Shown: positions 26,540-36,834, numbered from the stretch's first letter. The stretch is 64,000 nt of DNA from an uncultured Saprospiraceae bacterium (GCA_905480605.1 CAJQRD010000037.1:38970-102969), one strand, 5' to 3'. Translations and numbers: made by a program. Notes: a model not told the origin generated them from the letters alone.

Positions 26540-27649
26540 CTATGAAGTAAGATACCTTTCCTCTAATGTTTTTATTATTTCAATAGAAGCTTTCCCGTTG
26601 CCATAAGGCTTATGAATAGCATCCTCATTTTTATTTAGTATTTCGTTTATATCTTCTTGTAAATGAGATTGGCGATACATTTTATTGGTTCCTAATACTA
26701 CAACCTCTTGTCTCTCTGTTACCTCTCTCAAAACAATAACTGGCTTTCCTAAATAAGGTGCCTCTTCTTGAATACCTCCACTATCTGTTAATATCAAATC
26801 GGACTGCATCATTAACCAGATAAATTCATGGTATACCAAGTTATTAATACAATGAATACGGTCGTTTAATTCAAGTTTATCAATGGCCTTTTGAATGTTA
26901 GGATTTGTATGTACTGGAAAAACAATCTGACAACCTATATCATCAACTATCTTATTAATCTCTTCTAAGACTTGCGGAATTAATTTAAGTTGACCTTCTC
27001 TTCGGTGCAAAGTCAAAACAATTATTTTCTGATTATCCTTTTTAAACTTTACTATCAAATTTCCTAAATAATCAGGAATTCCAAATTCATTATTTAGCAA
27101 TTTAGTCTGCATATAAACCAATGCATCAATTCCAGTATTACCAGTCAGGAAAACCGAATCCACAATACCTTCCTTTTTTAAATTTAGAACAGCATTTTGG
27201 CTCCCTGCGAAGTGCACATCAGCCAAAGCATCATTAAACTTTCGAAAAATCTCTTCTGGGTAAGGAGACCATTTGTTGTTGGTACGCAAACCAGCCTCAA
27301 TATGAGCTACTGGTATTTGATTTAAAAATCCTACCATAGCCCCACAATAAGAACTCAAAGTATCGCCTTGTACTGCAATTAACTCTGGTTTAGCCAAATC
27401 AATAACTTCCTGGATTGACACAAGTAAACAGGCCATTCTATCTGCCATAGATTTAAATGAACTATTTAATAAGCAACAATAATGCGGTGTTAACCCAAAA
27501 ACATCAAGAACATCACTAACCAGAGTAGTATGCTGACCTGTCAAACATAAAATAGGTTCGAATTTCTCGTTTTCAAGTAATAACTTGTGAAACATTGCCA
27601 TCTTAATGGCTTCAGGACGTGTACCTATGATATTTAAAATTCGCAACAA
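26540..27649 (-). CDS. wecB: UDP-N-acetylglucosamine 2-epimerase (non-hydrolysing)
   Basis: A 369-residue enzyme interconverting UDP-GlcNAc and UDP-ManNAc for surface polysaccharide synthesis. Motifs: IIGTRPEAIKMA at the N-terminus, LTGQHTTL, AVQGDTLS, VAHIEAGLRTNNKWSPYPEE, VLTLHRREGQ and ILTDSGGIQEEAPYLGKPV. The start is a TTG at 27649; an in-frame stop just upstream excludes a longer protein, and conserved sequence begins within a few residues. Only 11 bases separate it from the divergent glycosyltransferase. It belongs to a small envelope-glycan group. Confidence 0.95.
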   Translation of the reverse strand: MLRILNIIGTRPEAIKMAMFHKLLLENEKFEPILCLTGQHTTLVSDVLDVFGLTPHYCCLLNSSFKSMADRMACLLVSIQEVIDLAKPELIAVQGDTLSSYCGAMVGFLNQIPVAHIEAGLRTNNKWSPYPEEIFRKFNDALADVHFAGSQNAVLNLKKEGIVDSVFLTGNTGIDALVYMQTKLLNNEFGIPDYLGNLIVKFKKDNQKIIVLTLHRREGQLKLIPQVLEEINKIVDDIGCQIVFPVHTNPNIQKAIDKLELNDRIHCINNLVYHEFIWLMMQSDLILTDSGGIQEEAPYLGKPVIVLREVTERQEVVVLGTNKMYRQSHLQEDINEILNKNEDAIHKPYGNGKASIEIIKTLEERYLTS

Positions 27650-27660
27650 ATTGATTTTGA

Positions 27661-28722
27661 TTGGATAAAGCTAGGAAAATTATCATCTTTTCACTCACTA
27701 GAACTGGCTGTATTGAATATACAACTGAATTACTGCGTGCATTTCAACCTCACAATCCTATAGTTTTTGTAAATAAAACAGTTGCTCATCAATATCAATA
27801 CGATGTCAAAACAATTAAAACATACTCAGGATTAATATCATTTTTATATTCATCTGCCTTCTTCTTTTTCAATATCAAAAAGATAATTCAAGGTATAAAA
27901 ACCGAGTATAAGGCAGTAACTATCTATCTACCTTCTTTTCACTTTTGGAATTATTTCATTGCTAGACAAGCAAGAAAAGAAGGCATTCCATGTTTCGTTA
28001 CAGTCCATGATTATAAGACACATATTGGTGAAAGAAGTAGGACTGTAGAATGGGTTCAAAAACTAACTATGAGCTTGGCTACTAACTTGGTTTTTCTTTC
28101 ACAAAGCGAAACTGATAAAGCAGTAAAAGGTAAATTCAACAACAACAAAATATTTCATCTGCCACATCCAAATTTTGATGTCGAGTCAATTAACAAACTG
28201 CCACACAATAACAAACCCAATATTCTTTTCATAGGTAGGTTGAAAGAATATAAAGGATTCAATCTTCTAATTGATTCAATCAAAGATTTAGACATTGAAA
28301 AATTAACGATTGCAGGTCAAGGGAAAACACCTCTAAAGTCAAATGGGAAAATCAAAATTATCAATGGCTATATAAACGATGATAAATTAGAATATTTATT
28401 GGATACACATGAAATTTTAGTTCTTCCTTATCTAGAAGCTACACAATCTGGAGTCCTAAGCCTTGGATTTTCTAAAAACATGGTTATGGTCGTATCTGAT
28501 CAACCTGGTTTAAGAGAGCAAATTTCAGACAAGTCTTGCTTGTGGATAGAGCCGAATTCAACAGCATTAAAAAATGCGATTCAAAAGCTTATCAAAAATG
28601 AGGAATTATACATTAATATTAAAAAGAATTCTAAACTTGAAAAAACAGAATTTGAGAAAAAATGGAACGACACTTTTAATCGTTTAATTAAACTGATTTC
28701 ATCAAATCCAAATATAAATTAG
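27661..28722 (+). CDS. glycosyltransferase, GT4-like
   Basis: A 353-residue GT-B type transferase. C-terminal features: NILFIGRLKEYKGFNLLIDSI, TIAGQGKTP, LEYLLDTHEILVLPYLEATQSGVLSLGF (the sugar-nucleotide-binding E-x7-E region) and a final helix. The start is TTG at 27661, forced by a TGA immediately upstream; the next ATG would remove a third of the protein. It diverges from wecB (11 bases) and its 3' end overlaps the convergent glycosyltransferase by 35 bases. Donor and acceptor are unknown. Confidence 0.85.
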   Translation: MDKARKIIIFSLTRTGCIEYTTELLRAFQPHNPIVFVNKTVAHQYQYDVKTIKTYSGLISFLYSSAFFFFNIKKIIQGIKTEYKAVTIYLPSFHFWNYFIARQARKEGIPCFVTVHDYKTHIGERSRTVEWVQKLTMSLATNLVFLSQSETDKAVKGKFNNNKIFHLPHPNFDVESINKLPHNNKPNILFIGRLKEYKGFNLLIDSIKDLDIEKLTIAGQGKTPLKSNGKIKIINGYINDDKLEYLLDTHEILVLPYLEATQSGVLSLGFSKNMVMVVSDQPGLREQISDKSCLWIEPNSTALKNAIQKLIKNEELYINIKKNSKLEKTEFEKKWNDTFNRLIKLISSNPNIN

Positions 28723-30001
28723 AAATTTCTTTAGGTAAAAATTCTTCAACATTTTTAAGAGATACATCTCTTTTTTCTTGTTCTTGCAATACATAACTTA
28801 TAAAACTTTCTGCATCATCTTTACTGATATCTGAGCTCAACTTGATGTTGAAAATGTCCATCTTGTTTTTTAAAAATACTTTTGCAGAGTCATCATCTAT
28901 TGATACTATATTTATAACCGGTTTGTTGTAATAGAGAAACTCTACAACTTTACTTGGCAGATGGTAATTTGTTGTATTCCCAAAATTCAATAAAATATCG
29001 TACTTTGATATGTAATGTGTTAACTTATCATGACTGATAAATCCATGATGTTGAATATAAGGAGATAAGTGATCGAACAATAAGAAAATAGGTTTGCTAA
29101 ACTTATTCAATTCTCCATAAAAGTGAAATTGCATCTTAAAAAGAGATGCTTTGTAATTTTTAAATAAAACATCTAAAAACTGTAAAAAACGAAATGGAGA
29201 TCTGACCCCTTCATAAAAACTACCAAAATAAGCAATATGTTTCTTCCCTTCTTCCAAGATCAAACCAACTTCAGCCTGATTGGATTCATTATTAAGTTCT
29301 TGAGGCATAACAAATAAAGGAGGAATAACACTATAGTTTTTACTGCGCTCGCCAAACAACTCTTTATACAGCTCCGTAACTTTTGTGTTTGTAAATACAA
29401 TTTCATCAGCAGCATTTAAACATTCTTGTTCTGCCTCAATATTTCTTAATGCGTACTTTGAAAAATTATTAACCCAAAAAGCATCAGAAATAGAAAATGG
29501 ATCTTGCACATCCATTGTCCAATGTAACCTAGGGCTGTTTTTCTTAGCTTGTTTAGCAATTAAGTGACACGTAAAAGGAAGACCAACACTTATAACATGA
29601 GTAATTGAATCTTCTCTGATAATCTTATTGATAACTTTCTTTCCAGGTTCAAAAAACAAAACACTTCCATCTGGCCAATACCTTTTTCTCCAAATTCGAT
29701 CCACAATTCTTTCAATCTTAGCCACAATGAAGTTTGATTTTTTTATTTTTGCAAAGCTTGACACATTCCGTCTTTTATTAACACCGAGTTTGTTCCATAA
29801 AAAATCTAAAAGTGTGTGGTGTCCTGCCCTGTAAATTTTTATTCCATTAATCTCCTCAAAAGGTTCTTTCTTTGTCCATTTTGTTGTTAGAACGGTAACC
29901 TCATATCCGTTATTTATAAATTCATGTATAATAGCATCCCACCTTATTGTATTAGGAGTTTGCGCAGGATAAAAGGGTGTTATTATAAGTAATATTTTCA
30001 C
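28688..30001 (-). CDS. glycosyltransferase, GT4/WbuB-like
   Basis: A 437-residue protein. The N-terminus MKILLIITPFYPAQTPNTIRW and GYEVTVLTTKWTKKEPFEEINGIKIYR is typical of GT4 transferases with an N-terminal acceptor domain. C-terminal parts HIAYFGSFYEGVRSPFRFL, YISKYDILLNFGN and LPSKVVEFLYYNKPVINIV fit the donor domain. Start codon GTG at 30001. It converges with the previous glycosyltransferase, overlapping it by 35 bases, so the two are not one operon. Likely acts on surface polysaccharide or glycolipid; substrates unknown. Confidence 0.85.
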   Translation of the reverse strand: MKILLIITPFYPAQTPNTIRWDAIIHEFINNGYEVTVLTTKWTKKEPFEEINGIKIYRAGHHTLLDFLWNKLGVNKRRNVSSFAKIKKSNFIVAKIERIVDRIWRKRYWPDGSVLFFEPGKKVINKIIREDSITHVISVGLPFTCHLIAKQAKKNSPRLHWTMDVQDPFSISDAFWVNNFSKYALRNIEAEQECLNAADEIVFTNTKVTELYKELFGERSKNYSVIPPLFVMPQELNNESNQAEVGLILEEGKKHIAYFGSFYEGVRSPFRFLQFLDVLFKNYKASLFKMQFHFYGELNKFSKPIFLLFDHLSPYIQHHGFISHDKLTHYISKYDILLNFGNTTNYHLPSKVVEFLYYNKPVINIVSIDDDSAKVFLKNKMDIFNIKLSSDISKDDAESFISYVLQEQEKRDVSLKNVEEFLPKEISNLYLDLMKSV

Positions 30002-30120
30002 ATGACAAATTTATAAAGATCTAAACCAATTCCACAAATAACTGTTACTGGGCAATACGCTGCATTTGATGCTTAGATTGTTTAAGTTTGTGCAGCGGAA
30101 TTCTAAAATTAAGAAATAGA

Positions 30121-30900
30121 GTGTCAAAATTACCAAAAGCACATAGATTCATTGATTTATCAGACTATGGCAGACCAATTGCTAAACTGATAGCAAATTC
30201 TCTTAAACATACAGCAGCAACGCCAATTCATGTTACATGGGCCTTCGTAATATGTGGTTTATGTGCAATAGTTGGAATAATAACAGGTCATTACTGGGTT
30301 GCAGCAATATTGCTTATTTGGAAATCAATCTTAGATGCTGCAGATGGTGAATTGGCTCGCGTTAAACAAACGCCATCATATACAGGGCGTTACTTTGACT
30401 CTATAGCCGATATTCTTTTAAATTTAGCCATTATTGTAACGTTTATGTTTGTCACGGGAGCGCATCCATTATTGACTTTATTTGCATTTTTGGGCATTCA
30501 ACTGCAAGGCACTCTTTACAACTATTACTATGTTATCCTTAGAAATAATTTGGAAGGTGACAAAACAAGTCGTGTGTTTGAAGATAAAGTACCAGTTGCG
30601 TTAAAAGGCGAAACCCAACAGAGCGTAAATATTCTTTATGGTATTTATAGAATTTTATACAAATATTTTGATCTTACTATTTACCATTTAGACAAATCAG
30701 CAGTAAACGCGACATCATTTCCAAAGTTGTTTATGACAATAGTTTCTATCATGGGACTTGGATCACAATTGATGATTATAAGTATATTATTAGTTATTGG
30801 CAAAATTGACTACATCATTCCCTTCTTTGCTTTCTTCTCATTGGCGATTTTTGTTTTTATAGCCATCAGACGAATTTTAGAGCACATTCATTTAAAGTAA
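30121..30900 (+). CDS. CDP-alcohol phosphatidyltransferase family membrane protein
   Basis: About 259 residues. I choose GTG at 30121 (VSKLPKAHRFIDLSDYGRP); an upstream TTG at 30088 would add 11 unlikely residues. The full CDP-alcohol phosphotransferase motif is seen: DAADGELARVK ... TGRYFDSIAD, i.e. D-x2-DG-x2-AR-x8-G-x3-D-x3-D. Five to six membrane helices surround it. Such enzymes join a CDP-activated lipid or alcohol to a polyol or inositol. Which lipid is made cannot be told. It is near wecB and glycosyltransferases, suggesting envelope lipid synthesis. Confidence 0.88.
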   Translation: MSKLPKAHRFIDLSDYGRPIAKLIANSLKHTAATPIHVTWAFVICGLCAIVGIITGHYWVAAILLIWKSILDAADGELARVKQTPSYTGRYFDSIADILLNLAIIVTFMFVTGAHPLLTLFAFLGIQLQGTLYNYYYVILRNNLEGDKTSRVFEDKVPVALKGETQQSVNILYGIYRILYKYFDLTIYHLDKSAVNATSFPKLFMTIVSIMGLGSQLMIISILLVIGKIDYIIPFFAFFSLAIFVFIAIRRILEHIHLK

Positions 30901-30917
30901 AAAACAGCAATTCAAAT

Positions 30918-32774
30918 TTATTCTACAACAATTGTCTTAGATATTATCGTTGTATTTTTATTGACAATACTTATTTGATACATTCCTGAGTTTAGGTTTT
31001 TGGTCTCAAAGGAAAACTCATTTAAACCAGATTTAACAATTCTAGAAGACATCAATTTGTCAACCAATTTTCCTTGTTGATCAAAAAGTAAAATATCAAT
31101 TTTTGTAACTTCATTTGGTATTTCAAATTGAAGTGTAAATCTTTCTGATACTGGATTTGGAAACACCCTGGCATTTAAATCTGCTGCCTCAATATCATCA
31201 ACAGATGTTTCCATTTGAGGCCTTGTCATTTTAACAATCCAAGGCATATTGTTTCTCATCTGATTGGCATAAAATCCAGATATCCAGCAAGTCCCTGGGT
31301 CAGAAAAATCTTTCTGTGATCCTGCATAATCCCCCCAACGTTCCACTGGACCTTGAATAATACCTATGTAGTTTTGTCCTTCCTTTATCGAAATAATATC
31401 AGAGTAGCCCAATACTGGGTCGAAATACATCGCGGAAACACCTGTATTTAAGTTTTTTGCGGTATGCCCAAAACTAATAATGGCATCCATTTGGCCTGTC
31501 TCAATCCCTGTATGTGTAATACCAGGATATCCAATTTCAAAATCAGGACCGATTATGTGTTCAAGAGTTACTTCTTGTGCCCCTCTAACATCAAATATGC
31601 GTCCATGATAAATACCAGCTAAATTATTAGTCAAATTTCTTGTGTTACCAACAAACTGAATTTCATTATCTAAATAAAATGCCTCTAATATTCTAGCATC
31701 ATTGGTTTGTAACTCACCAAAAAACATTTCAGCATTAGGTGGAACACCATATGGTACATTAGATTTAGCAACATTAATAATTATTTCAGTATTTGGGTCA
31801 TCAATTCCACCAGTTAACTCTACTATAAAAATAGTATCATTTTCAACAGAAAAGTTTCTGTTTGACAAAAACAAACAATTGTCTTCAAGAATTTCGTCAG
31901 CACTTTCTACTGGACATAGGTTTCTAATATTAAAACCTTCAAATGTTATAGACTGGTAAAGTATACTTTCAAGGCTGGCACCGTTATATCCGCTAGATTT
32001 ATTGATTTGCCAAAGTACTGTTTCGTCAAATCCAGTTTGCCAAGGTTGATTGTCAAATATTAAATTACCTGTAATAATAAGGTCTGTCTTAGTCACATTT
32101 ATCATTGGGTAATCAGTCCAGGTATTATTGCCATTTGGATTACCTGTAAGTTCATACATGCTCCATTCACCAGTTGCGTCGTTTGTATTTGAAAACCCAA
32201 TTACAATATTTGTGACATCACTATCTGATCCATGAAGGAAAACCATGATAAACCTATCTGCTTCAGTATCATATAAAAGCCTAGGATCAAAAAATCTATC
32301 AGGCAAATTTAATTCCATAGCCAATTGATCAAGAGAAAAACCTACAAGATCATCACCATCATCAGATTTTATTGCAATTTGTGAATTCAATGCCGAAACA
32401 ATCTGTCCCCCATTCATTGCCAAGTGATTGTCCAATGGAACACCAACGTCTTCAGTTATACTGCCTGAAAAGCCATTTATAACCTCAGGTGGCTCAACAA
32501 GAGCTCTATTTAATAAATCAGCATTCCCATTTGGAGGATAATTTTCCTTAATCTCTGCTTTTACAGCTGCTAAATATGCCTTATAAGAATTACCAGATAC
32601 ACTAGGTGCTTCAAGGTTTTTAAGATTTACAAAGTAAGGATCATCAATTTGACTAAAATTTACAACTCCTAATTTCTTAATTCCTTGCAAACGCTCTTTC
32701 TTATAATTGACTTTTTGTCCAAAAACAAAAGAACACACCATTAAAAGGCAAATAGAAAAGGAAAACTTCTTCAT
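30918..32774 (-). CDS. secreted protein with type A T9SS sorting domain
   Basis: A 618-residue exported protein: signal peptide (1-19, SFVFGQ), a large central region without a family I recognise (features FSLDQLAMELNLPDRFFDPR and TEADRFIMVFLHGSDSD suggest a beta-propeller-like surface protein), and a C-terminal sorting domain of about 80 residues beginning ARVFPNPVSERFTLQFE and ending SGMYQISIVN ... KTIVVE. The tail directs export by the type IX system and attachment or release at the cell surface. It stands alone. Confidence 0.85.
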   Translation of the reverse strand: MKKFSFSICLLMVCSFVFGQKVNYKKERLQGIKKLGVVNFSQIDDPYFVNLKNLEAPSVSGNSYKAYLAAVKAEIKENYPPNGNADLLNRALVEPPEVINGFSGSITEDVGVPLDNHLAMNGGQIVSALNSQIAIKSDDGDDLVGFSLDQLAMELNLPDRFFDPRLLYDTEADRFIMVFLHGSDSDVTNIVIGFSNTNDATGEWSMYELTGNPNGNNTWTDYPMINVTKTDLIITGNLIFDNQPWQTGFDETVLWQINKSSGYNGASLESILYQSITFEGFNIRNLCPVESADEILEDNCLFLSNRNFSVENDTIFIVELTGGIDDPNTEIIINVAKSNVPYGVPPNAEMFFGELQTNDARILEAFYLDNEIQFVGNTRNLTNNLAGIYHGRIFDVRGAQEVTLEHIIGPDFEIGYPGITHTGIETGQMDAIISFGHTAKNLNTGVSAMYFDPVLGYSDIISIKEGQNYIGIIQGPVERWGDYAGSQKDFSDPGTCWISGFYANQMRNNMPWIVKMTRPQMETSVDDIEAADLNARVFPNPVSERFTLQFEIPNEVTKIDILLFDQQGKLVDKLMSSRIVKSGLNEFSFETKNLNSGMYQISIVNKNTTIISKTIVVE

Positions 32775-32863
32775 CTTATTAAATCTTTATTGTTAAACTG
32801 AATTTAAAAATAACTAAAAAGACTGAACAAATAGAAACAAAAAAAGCTTGATAACCAAAAGGA

Positions 32864-33661
32864 CTACCAACCGTCGCCATCCAATAAATCTCCTAACCCT
32901 CCGAGCAAACTTCCTTCTCCTTTGCCTTTACCAAAGTATCCTTTGGAATTTGACAGTATTCTATCAGCAAGCCTGCTAATAGGTAATGTTTGCACCCAAA
33001 CCGAGCCAGGACCAATCAAACTTGCAAAAAACATCCCTTCACCACCAAATACTGTATTCTTTATACCACCCACGAAAGTTATATCATAATCTACATCCTG
33101 AGTAAAACCAACCAAACATCCGGTGTCAACCCTCAAGTGTTCACCAGGTACCAGTTCTTTTTTAACGATATATCCACCAGCATGCATAAATGCCATTCCA
33201 TCTCCTTCTATTTTTTGCATCACAAATCCTTCACCACCGAAGAAACCTCTTCCTAGTTTTTTTGAAAACTCTATACCCACTGAAGTTCCTTTAGCGGCAC
33301 ACAAAAAAGAATCTTTTTGACAGATGATCTTGTTATTATAATCAGTTAGGTCGATTGGAATGATTTTACCTGGAAAGGGCGAAGCAAAGGAAATCTTACC
33401 TTTATCATGACCATGCTGGGTAAATGAGGTCATAAATAATTTCTCTCCAGTCAATACCCGTTTTCCCGCTCCTAATATCTTACCCCACATTCCTTGATTT
33501 TCTACACTACCATCACCAAATATGGTTCTCATTTCAATATCCTCATCCATCATTAAAAAACTACCGGGTTCAGCCACAACCGTTTCGCCTGGATCCAATT
33601 CTATCTCTACAAATTGCATCTCCTCTCCAAATATTTCATAATCAATTTCGTGTGAAGCCAT
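32864..33661 (-). CDS. TIGR00266/AIM24 family protein
   Basis: A 265-residue protein with family features: EIDYEIFGEEMQFVEIELDPGETVVAEPGSFLMMD, GFFGGEGFVMQKIEGDG, LRVDTGCLVGF and NTVFGGEGMFFASLIGPG. The glycine-rich tail (KGYFGKGKGEGSLLGGLGDLLD) is typical. The fold is a double-stranded beta-helix trimer; mitochondrial AIM24 is the eukaryotic relative. Its bacterial function is poorly known. No signal peptide, so it is cytoplasmic. Confidence 0.9.
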   Translation of the reverse strand: MASHEIDYEIFGEEMQFVEIELDPGETVVAEPGSFLMMDEDIEMRTIFGDGSVENQGMWGKILGAGKRVLTGEKLFMTSFTQHGHDKGKISFASPFPGKIIPIDLTDYNNKIICQKDSFLCAAKGTSVGIEFSKKLGRGFFGGEGFVMQKIEGDGMAFMHAGGYIVKKELVPGEHLRVDTGCLVGFTQDVDYDITFVGGIKNTVFGGEGMFFASLIGPGSVWVQTLPISRLADRILSNSKGYFGKGKGEGSLLGGLGDLLDGDGW

Positions 33662-33801
33662 TTTTTTTGTTTAAAGTTTTTTAAAAAGTATACACATAAT
33701 AAATTGAATTCTAAATTATATAGTTTCATAAAATTATAAATACCTTTCATTTATGATTTTTTTTGGACGAACTAAGCTTTTTAAAGCATTAAAATATAAT
33801 T

Positions 33802-34518
33802 ATGAGAATCTTGATAATACTACTTGGGCTGTATTTTTCTATAACTGTAACTGCTCAAAACGAAATAACCTCGCAGGACATTTTAAACAACAGTATCAAA
33901 TTTCATGACCCTAAAGGCAAACTTGCATCTGGTGATTTTACTTTGTACTTAGAAGAATCAAGACCTGATGGTAGTATTCGCAAAACACAAACAAGATTTG
34001 CGCCCGCTAAAGAAATTTTTGAAATTATCTCCTTCAGGGAAGAGCATGAAATTAAATATAAAATCAACAAAAACAATGTTGAGGTATTGTTAGACGGCAG
34101 TTCAGAGTTCACTGAAGACGAAGCTAAAAAATTAAGAATCAATAAGGAGCGAGCGTCTATGATGAAAAATTACTACTTATACCTATGGCATTTACCAATG
34201 AAACTGAATGACCCGGGTACACTTATCGACCAAAACCATAAGACTAAAGTATTCAACAGTCATAGTTGTTATGAATTAAAAATAACCTATGATAAAACCG
34301 TTGGTCATGACATTTGGTATTTCTACTTTGATAAACAAGACTTTCAAATGAGAGGGTATCGCTTTTACCATGATGAATCTAAAAATGATGGTGAGTATAT
34401 TTACATTGAAGGCTTAACAGCTTTTAAGGACATTATGATACCAGCCAAAAGAGATTGGTATACACACAAAGAAGATAAATTTTTAGGAAGTGATCTCTTA
34501 GTGAAAATTAGTAAATAA
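33802..34518 (+). CDS. exported DUF6503-family protein (LolA-like fold suspected)
   Basis: A 238-residue protein with a signal peptide (1-18, ITVTAQ). The pattern SQDILNNSIKFHDPKGKLASGDFTLYLEESRPDG, KNYYLYLWHLPMKLNDPGT and HSCYELKITYDKTVGHDIWYFYFDK is that of DUF6503 proteins of Bacteroidota, in which a LolA/LppX-like lipid-binding fold has been suspected. No catalytic residues are obvious. It stands alone between two unrelated genes. The specific function is unknown. Confidence 0.75.
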   Translation: MRILIILLGLYFSITVTAQNEITSQDILNNSIKFHDPKGKLASGDFTLYLEESRPDGSIRKTQTRFAPAKEIFEIISFREEHEIKYKINKNNVEVLLDGSSEFTEDEAKKLRINKERASMMKNYYLYLWHLPMKLNDPGTLIDQNHKTKVFNSHSCYELKITYDKTVGHDIWYFYFDKQDFQMRGYRFYHDESKNDGEYIYIEGLTAFKDIMIPAKRDWYTHKEDKFLGSDLLVKISK

Positions 34519-34792
34519 TAATAATCACCATTTATACTTTTAAGATCCTACCTTTGGAAAAAAAGTAAAATCCATTAAGAAAATTTAACCTTAAGTAAAT
34601 GTTATTCACACATTTTATGGCATATCCACTCTTAATATTAAACTTGACATTGTTAACGATAGAAATTTTCAGATAAGACCAATGTTGAAAAAAGACCAAT
34701 CCTGCCCCTTTTAACAGTTTTTTTATTAGTTTAGATAGAAGTAAAACTTACTATTAACTATAATCTACTTATCAACTTAATTAATCAATATT

Positions 34793-36811
34793 ATGAAAAA
34801 ACTCTACACTTTATCTTTGATGCTTTTTATAAGTGTCGCTTTTATTAATGCTCAAAGCAGTTTTTCTGATGACTTCGAAAGTTATTCAGTTGGCGACAAA
34901 GTTGGTACTGTCTCTAGTGAATGGACCACATGGAGTGGTGCAACCGGGGGAAATGAAGATGCCACGGTCACTGACAATCAAGCTTCTAGTGGTTCAAATT
35001 CAATTTATTTTGGTTCTACCTCTGCAAATGGTGGTCCACAAGATGTTGTTTTGCCTTTCGGTGGAAAATTAGAATCTGGACTTTTTACTTTTTCAATCAA
35101 AGTATATGTTGATAATGGTGGAGGAGCATATTATAATTTCCAAGGAGAAGAAACAATAGGTCAAGTTTGGACTCATAATGCTTATTTTCTTGAATCTGGA
35201 GAATTAAATTTTGGTAGTAGTGAAGGAATAGTTCTGCGCACAAGGTATGAAGTTGAAACTTGGGTGACTGTCGATTATGAAATTAATTTGACAGAGAATT
35301 CGTGGAAAATAAGTGTAGATGGTGAGTGTCTTGGATCTTTTGCAAATGCGGCAAACTCAGTTGCCTCTATCGATATTTTTCCAACACAAGGGCATTCTTT
35401 CTATGTAGATGATATATCCTATTCTTATGAACCAAATGCTGAGCCAAAGCTTCTTGATGGCACATTGAATATAACTAGTGCCCCATACGCAGGTTTTACA
35501 GGAATGACAGAAATTATTTCAGGTAGCATTACGAATACAGGAGCAAATATGATTTCTGATGCAACACTTAATGTTAATTTTCCAGATGGCCCACGTGAAT
35601 ATAGTTTTGACAACTTAAATCTTGCTAAAGGCGAATCCCATGAATTTGACATTGCTGATACCTATATGATTGCAGAAGGGACCAATGCATTAGAAATAGA
35701 ATTAACTAAGGTTAATGAATTGGCTGACGAAGAAAAATGTAACAATCTTTATACAGGACAAGTTTTAGGCGTAACACCAGCTGAAGGAAAAAATATTATT
35801 GTTGAAGAAGGTACAGGCACTTGGTGTGGGTTTTGTCCAAGAGGAGCTGTATTTCTAGAAAGATTAACAGAAAAGTATGGTGATCGTTTTGTTGGCATTG
35901 CGGTTCATAATGGCGACCCTATGGTCGTATCTGGATATGATGGCCAGCATGGGTTTTCAGGATATCCTGGAGCCACTGTAATGAGAAGATCTGCAAATAC
36001 AGGATTTGGTATTATGCAGGATTTGGAGCTTCCTTTCTTAAATTATATTGCCGAAGGTCCAATGGCAACTTTTCATGTCGGCGCTCAATTAGATATAATT
36101 ACTGGAGATTTAAGTTTTTCTGCTGAGATCAATGCTAATAGAACAATAAATAACACTTCACGATTAGCGATTGTAATTGTAGAAGATGGTGTTACAGGAA
36201 CAGCAGCCCAATATGCTCAATCAAATTACTATGCTAATAATGTACTTGGAGAAATGGGAGGGTATGAGAGTTTACCAGAAACTATTCCTGCGAGCCAAAT
36301 GGTTTACGATCATGTTGCTCGAGCTATACCTTTAGGCTATGGAGGAAGTGGTACCTACTTTGATGATGAAATTGCTAAAGATGATAGCAAGGTATTAAAC
36401 TTCACATATAAAATTCCAGCATCATACGATTCTGAAAATTTACATATTGTAATGATGATGATCAACTCAGATGGATCTATTAACAATGGATATAGTATAA
36501 AATTAGAAGATGCGATTGCCAATGGATTTACATCAAGCAACAATGAATTGATTACAGAAGTTACTGACATTTCTGCTTTTCCAAATCCAACTAATAATTT
36601 ATTAAACTTAGACCTTGAGTCTAATGAGACAATGAATGTTAGTGTAGAAATTGTAAATATACTTTCTCAAAGAGTTTATTCTGATGCTTTAAAAATAAAC
36701 TCAGGAACAAATAAATTTAGATTTGATGTAAGTCAATTCGTTTCAGGAACATACTACGTTGTTTTTAAAAGCGAGAATTCAACGAGATCTATTAAGTTTA
36801 TTAAAGAGTAA
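34793..36811 (+). CDS. T9SS-exported Omp28-related protein with thioredoxin-like CxxC
   Basis: A 672-residue protein: signal peptide (1-20, FINAQ), a LamG/concanavalin-like domain (about 22-210, DDFESYSVGDK ... FYVDDISYSY), a CARDB-like beta domain (about 218-325), then an Omp28-type thioredoxin-like domain with VEEGTGTWCGFCPRGAVFLE (C345/C348), and a C-terminal type A sorting domain (AFPNPTNNLLNLDLES ... GTYYVVFK). The CGFC active-site-like motif suggests a surface disulfide oxidoreductase or a structural descendant. A terminator follows. Confidence 0.88.
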   Translation: MKKLYTLSLMLFISVAFINAQSSFSDDFESYSVGDKVGTVSSEWTTWSGATGGNEDATVTDNQASSGSNSIYFGSTSANGGPQDVVLPFGGKLESGLFTFSIKVYVDNGGGAYYNFQGEETIGQVWTHNAYFLESGELNFGSSEGIVLRTRYEVETWVTVDYEINLTENSWKISVDGECLGSFANAANSVASIDIFPTQGHSFYVDDISYSYEPNAEPKLLDGTLNITSAPYAGFTGMTEIISGSITNTGANMISDATLNVNFPDGPREYSFDNLNLAKGESHEFDIADTYMIAEGTNALEIELTKVNELADEEKCNNLYTGQVLGVTPAEGKNIIVEEGTGTWCGFCPRGAVFLERLTEKYGDRFVGIAVHNGDPMVVSGYDGQHGFSGYPGATVMRRSANTGFGIMQDLELPFLNYIAEGPMATFHVGAQLDIITGDLSFSAEINANRTINNTSRLAIVIVEDGVTGTAAQYAQSNYYANNVLGEMGGYESLPETIPASQMVYDHVARAIPLGYGGSGTYFDDEIAKDDSKVLNFTYKIPASYDSENLHIVMMMINSDGSINNGYSIKLEDAIANGFTSSNNELITEVTDISAFPNPTNNLLNLDLESNETMNVSVEIVNILSQRVYSDALKINSGTNKFRFDVSQFVSGTYYVVFKSENSTRSIKFIKE

Positions 36812-36834
36812 ACTTACCTTAAAATAAAAATTGG

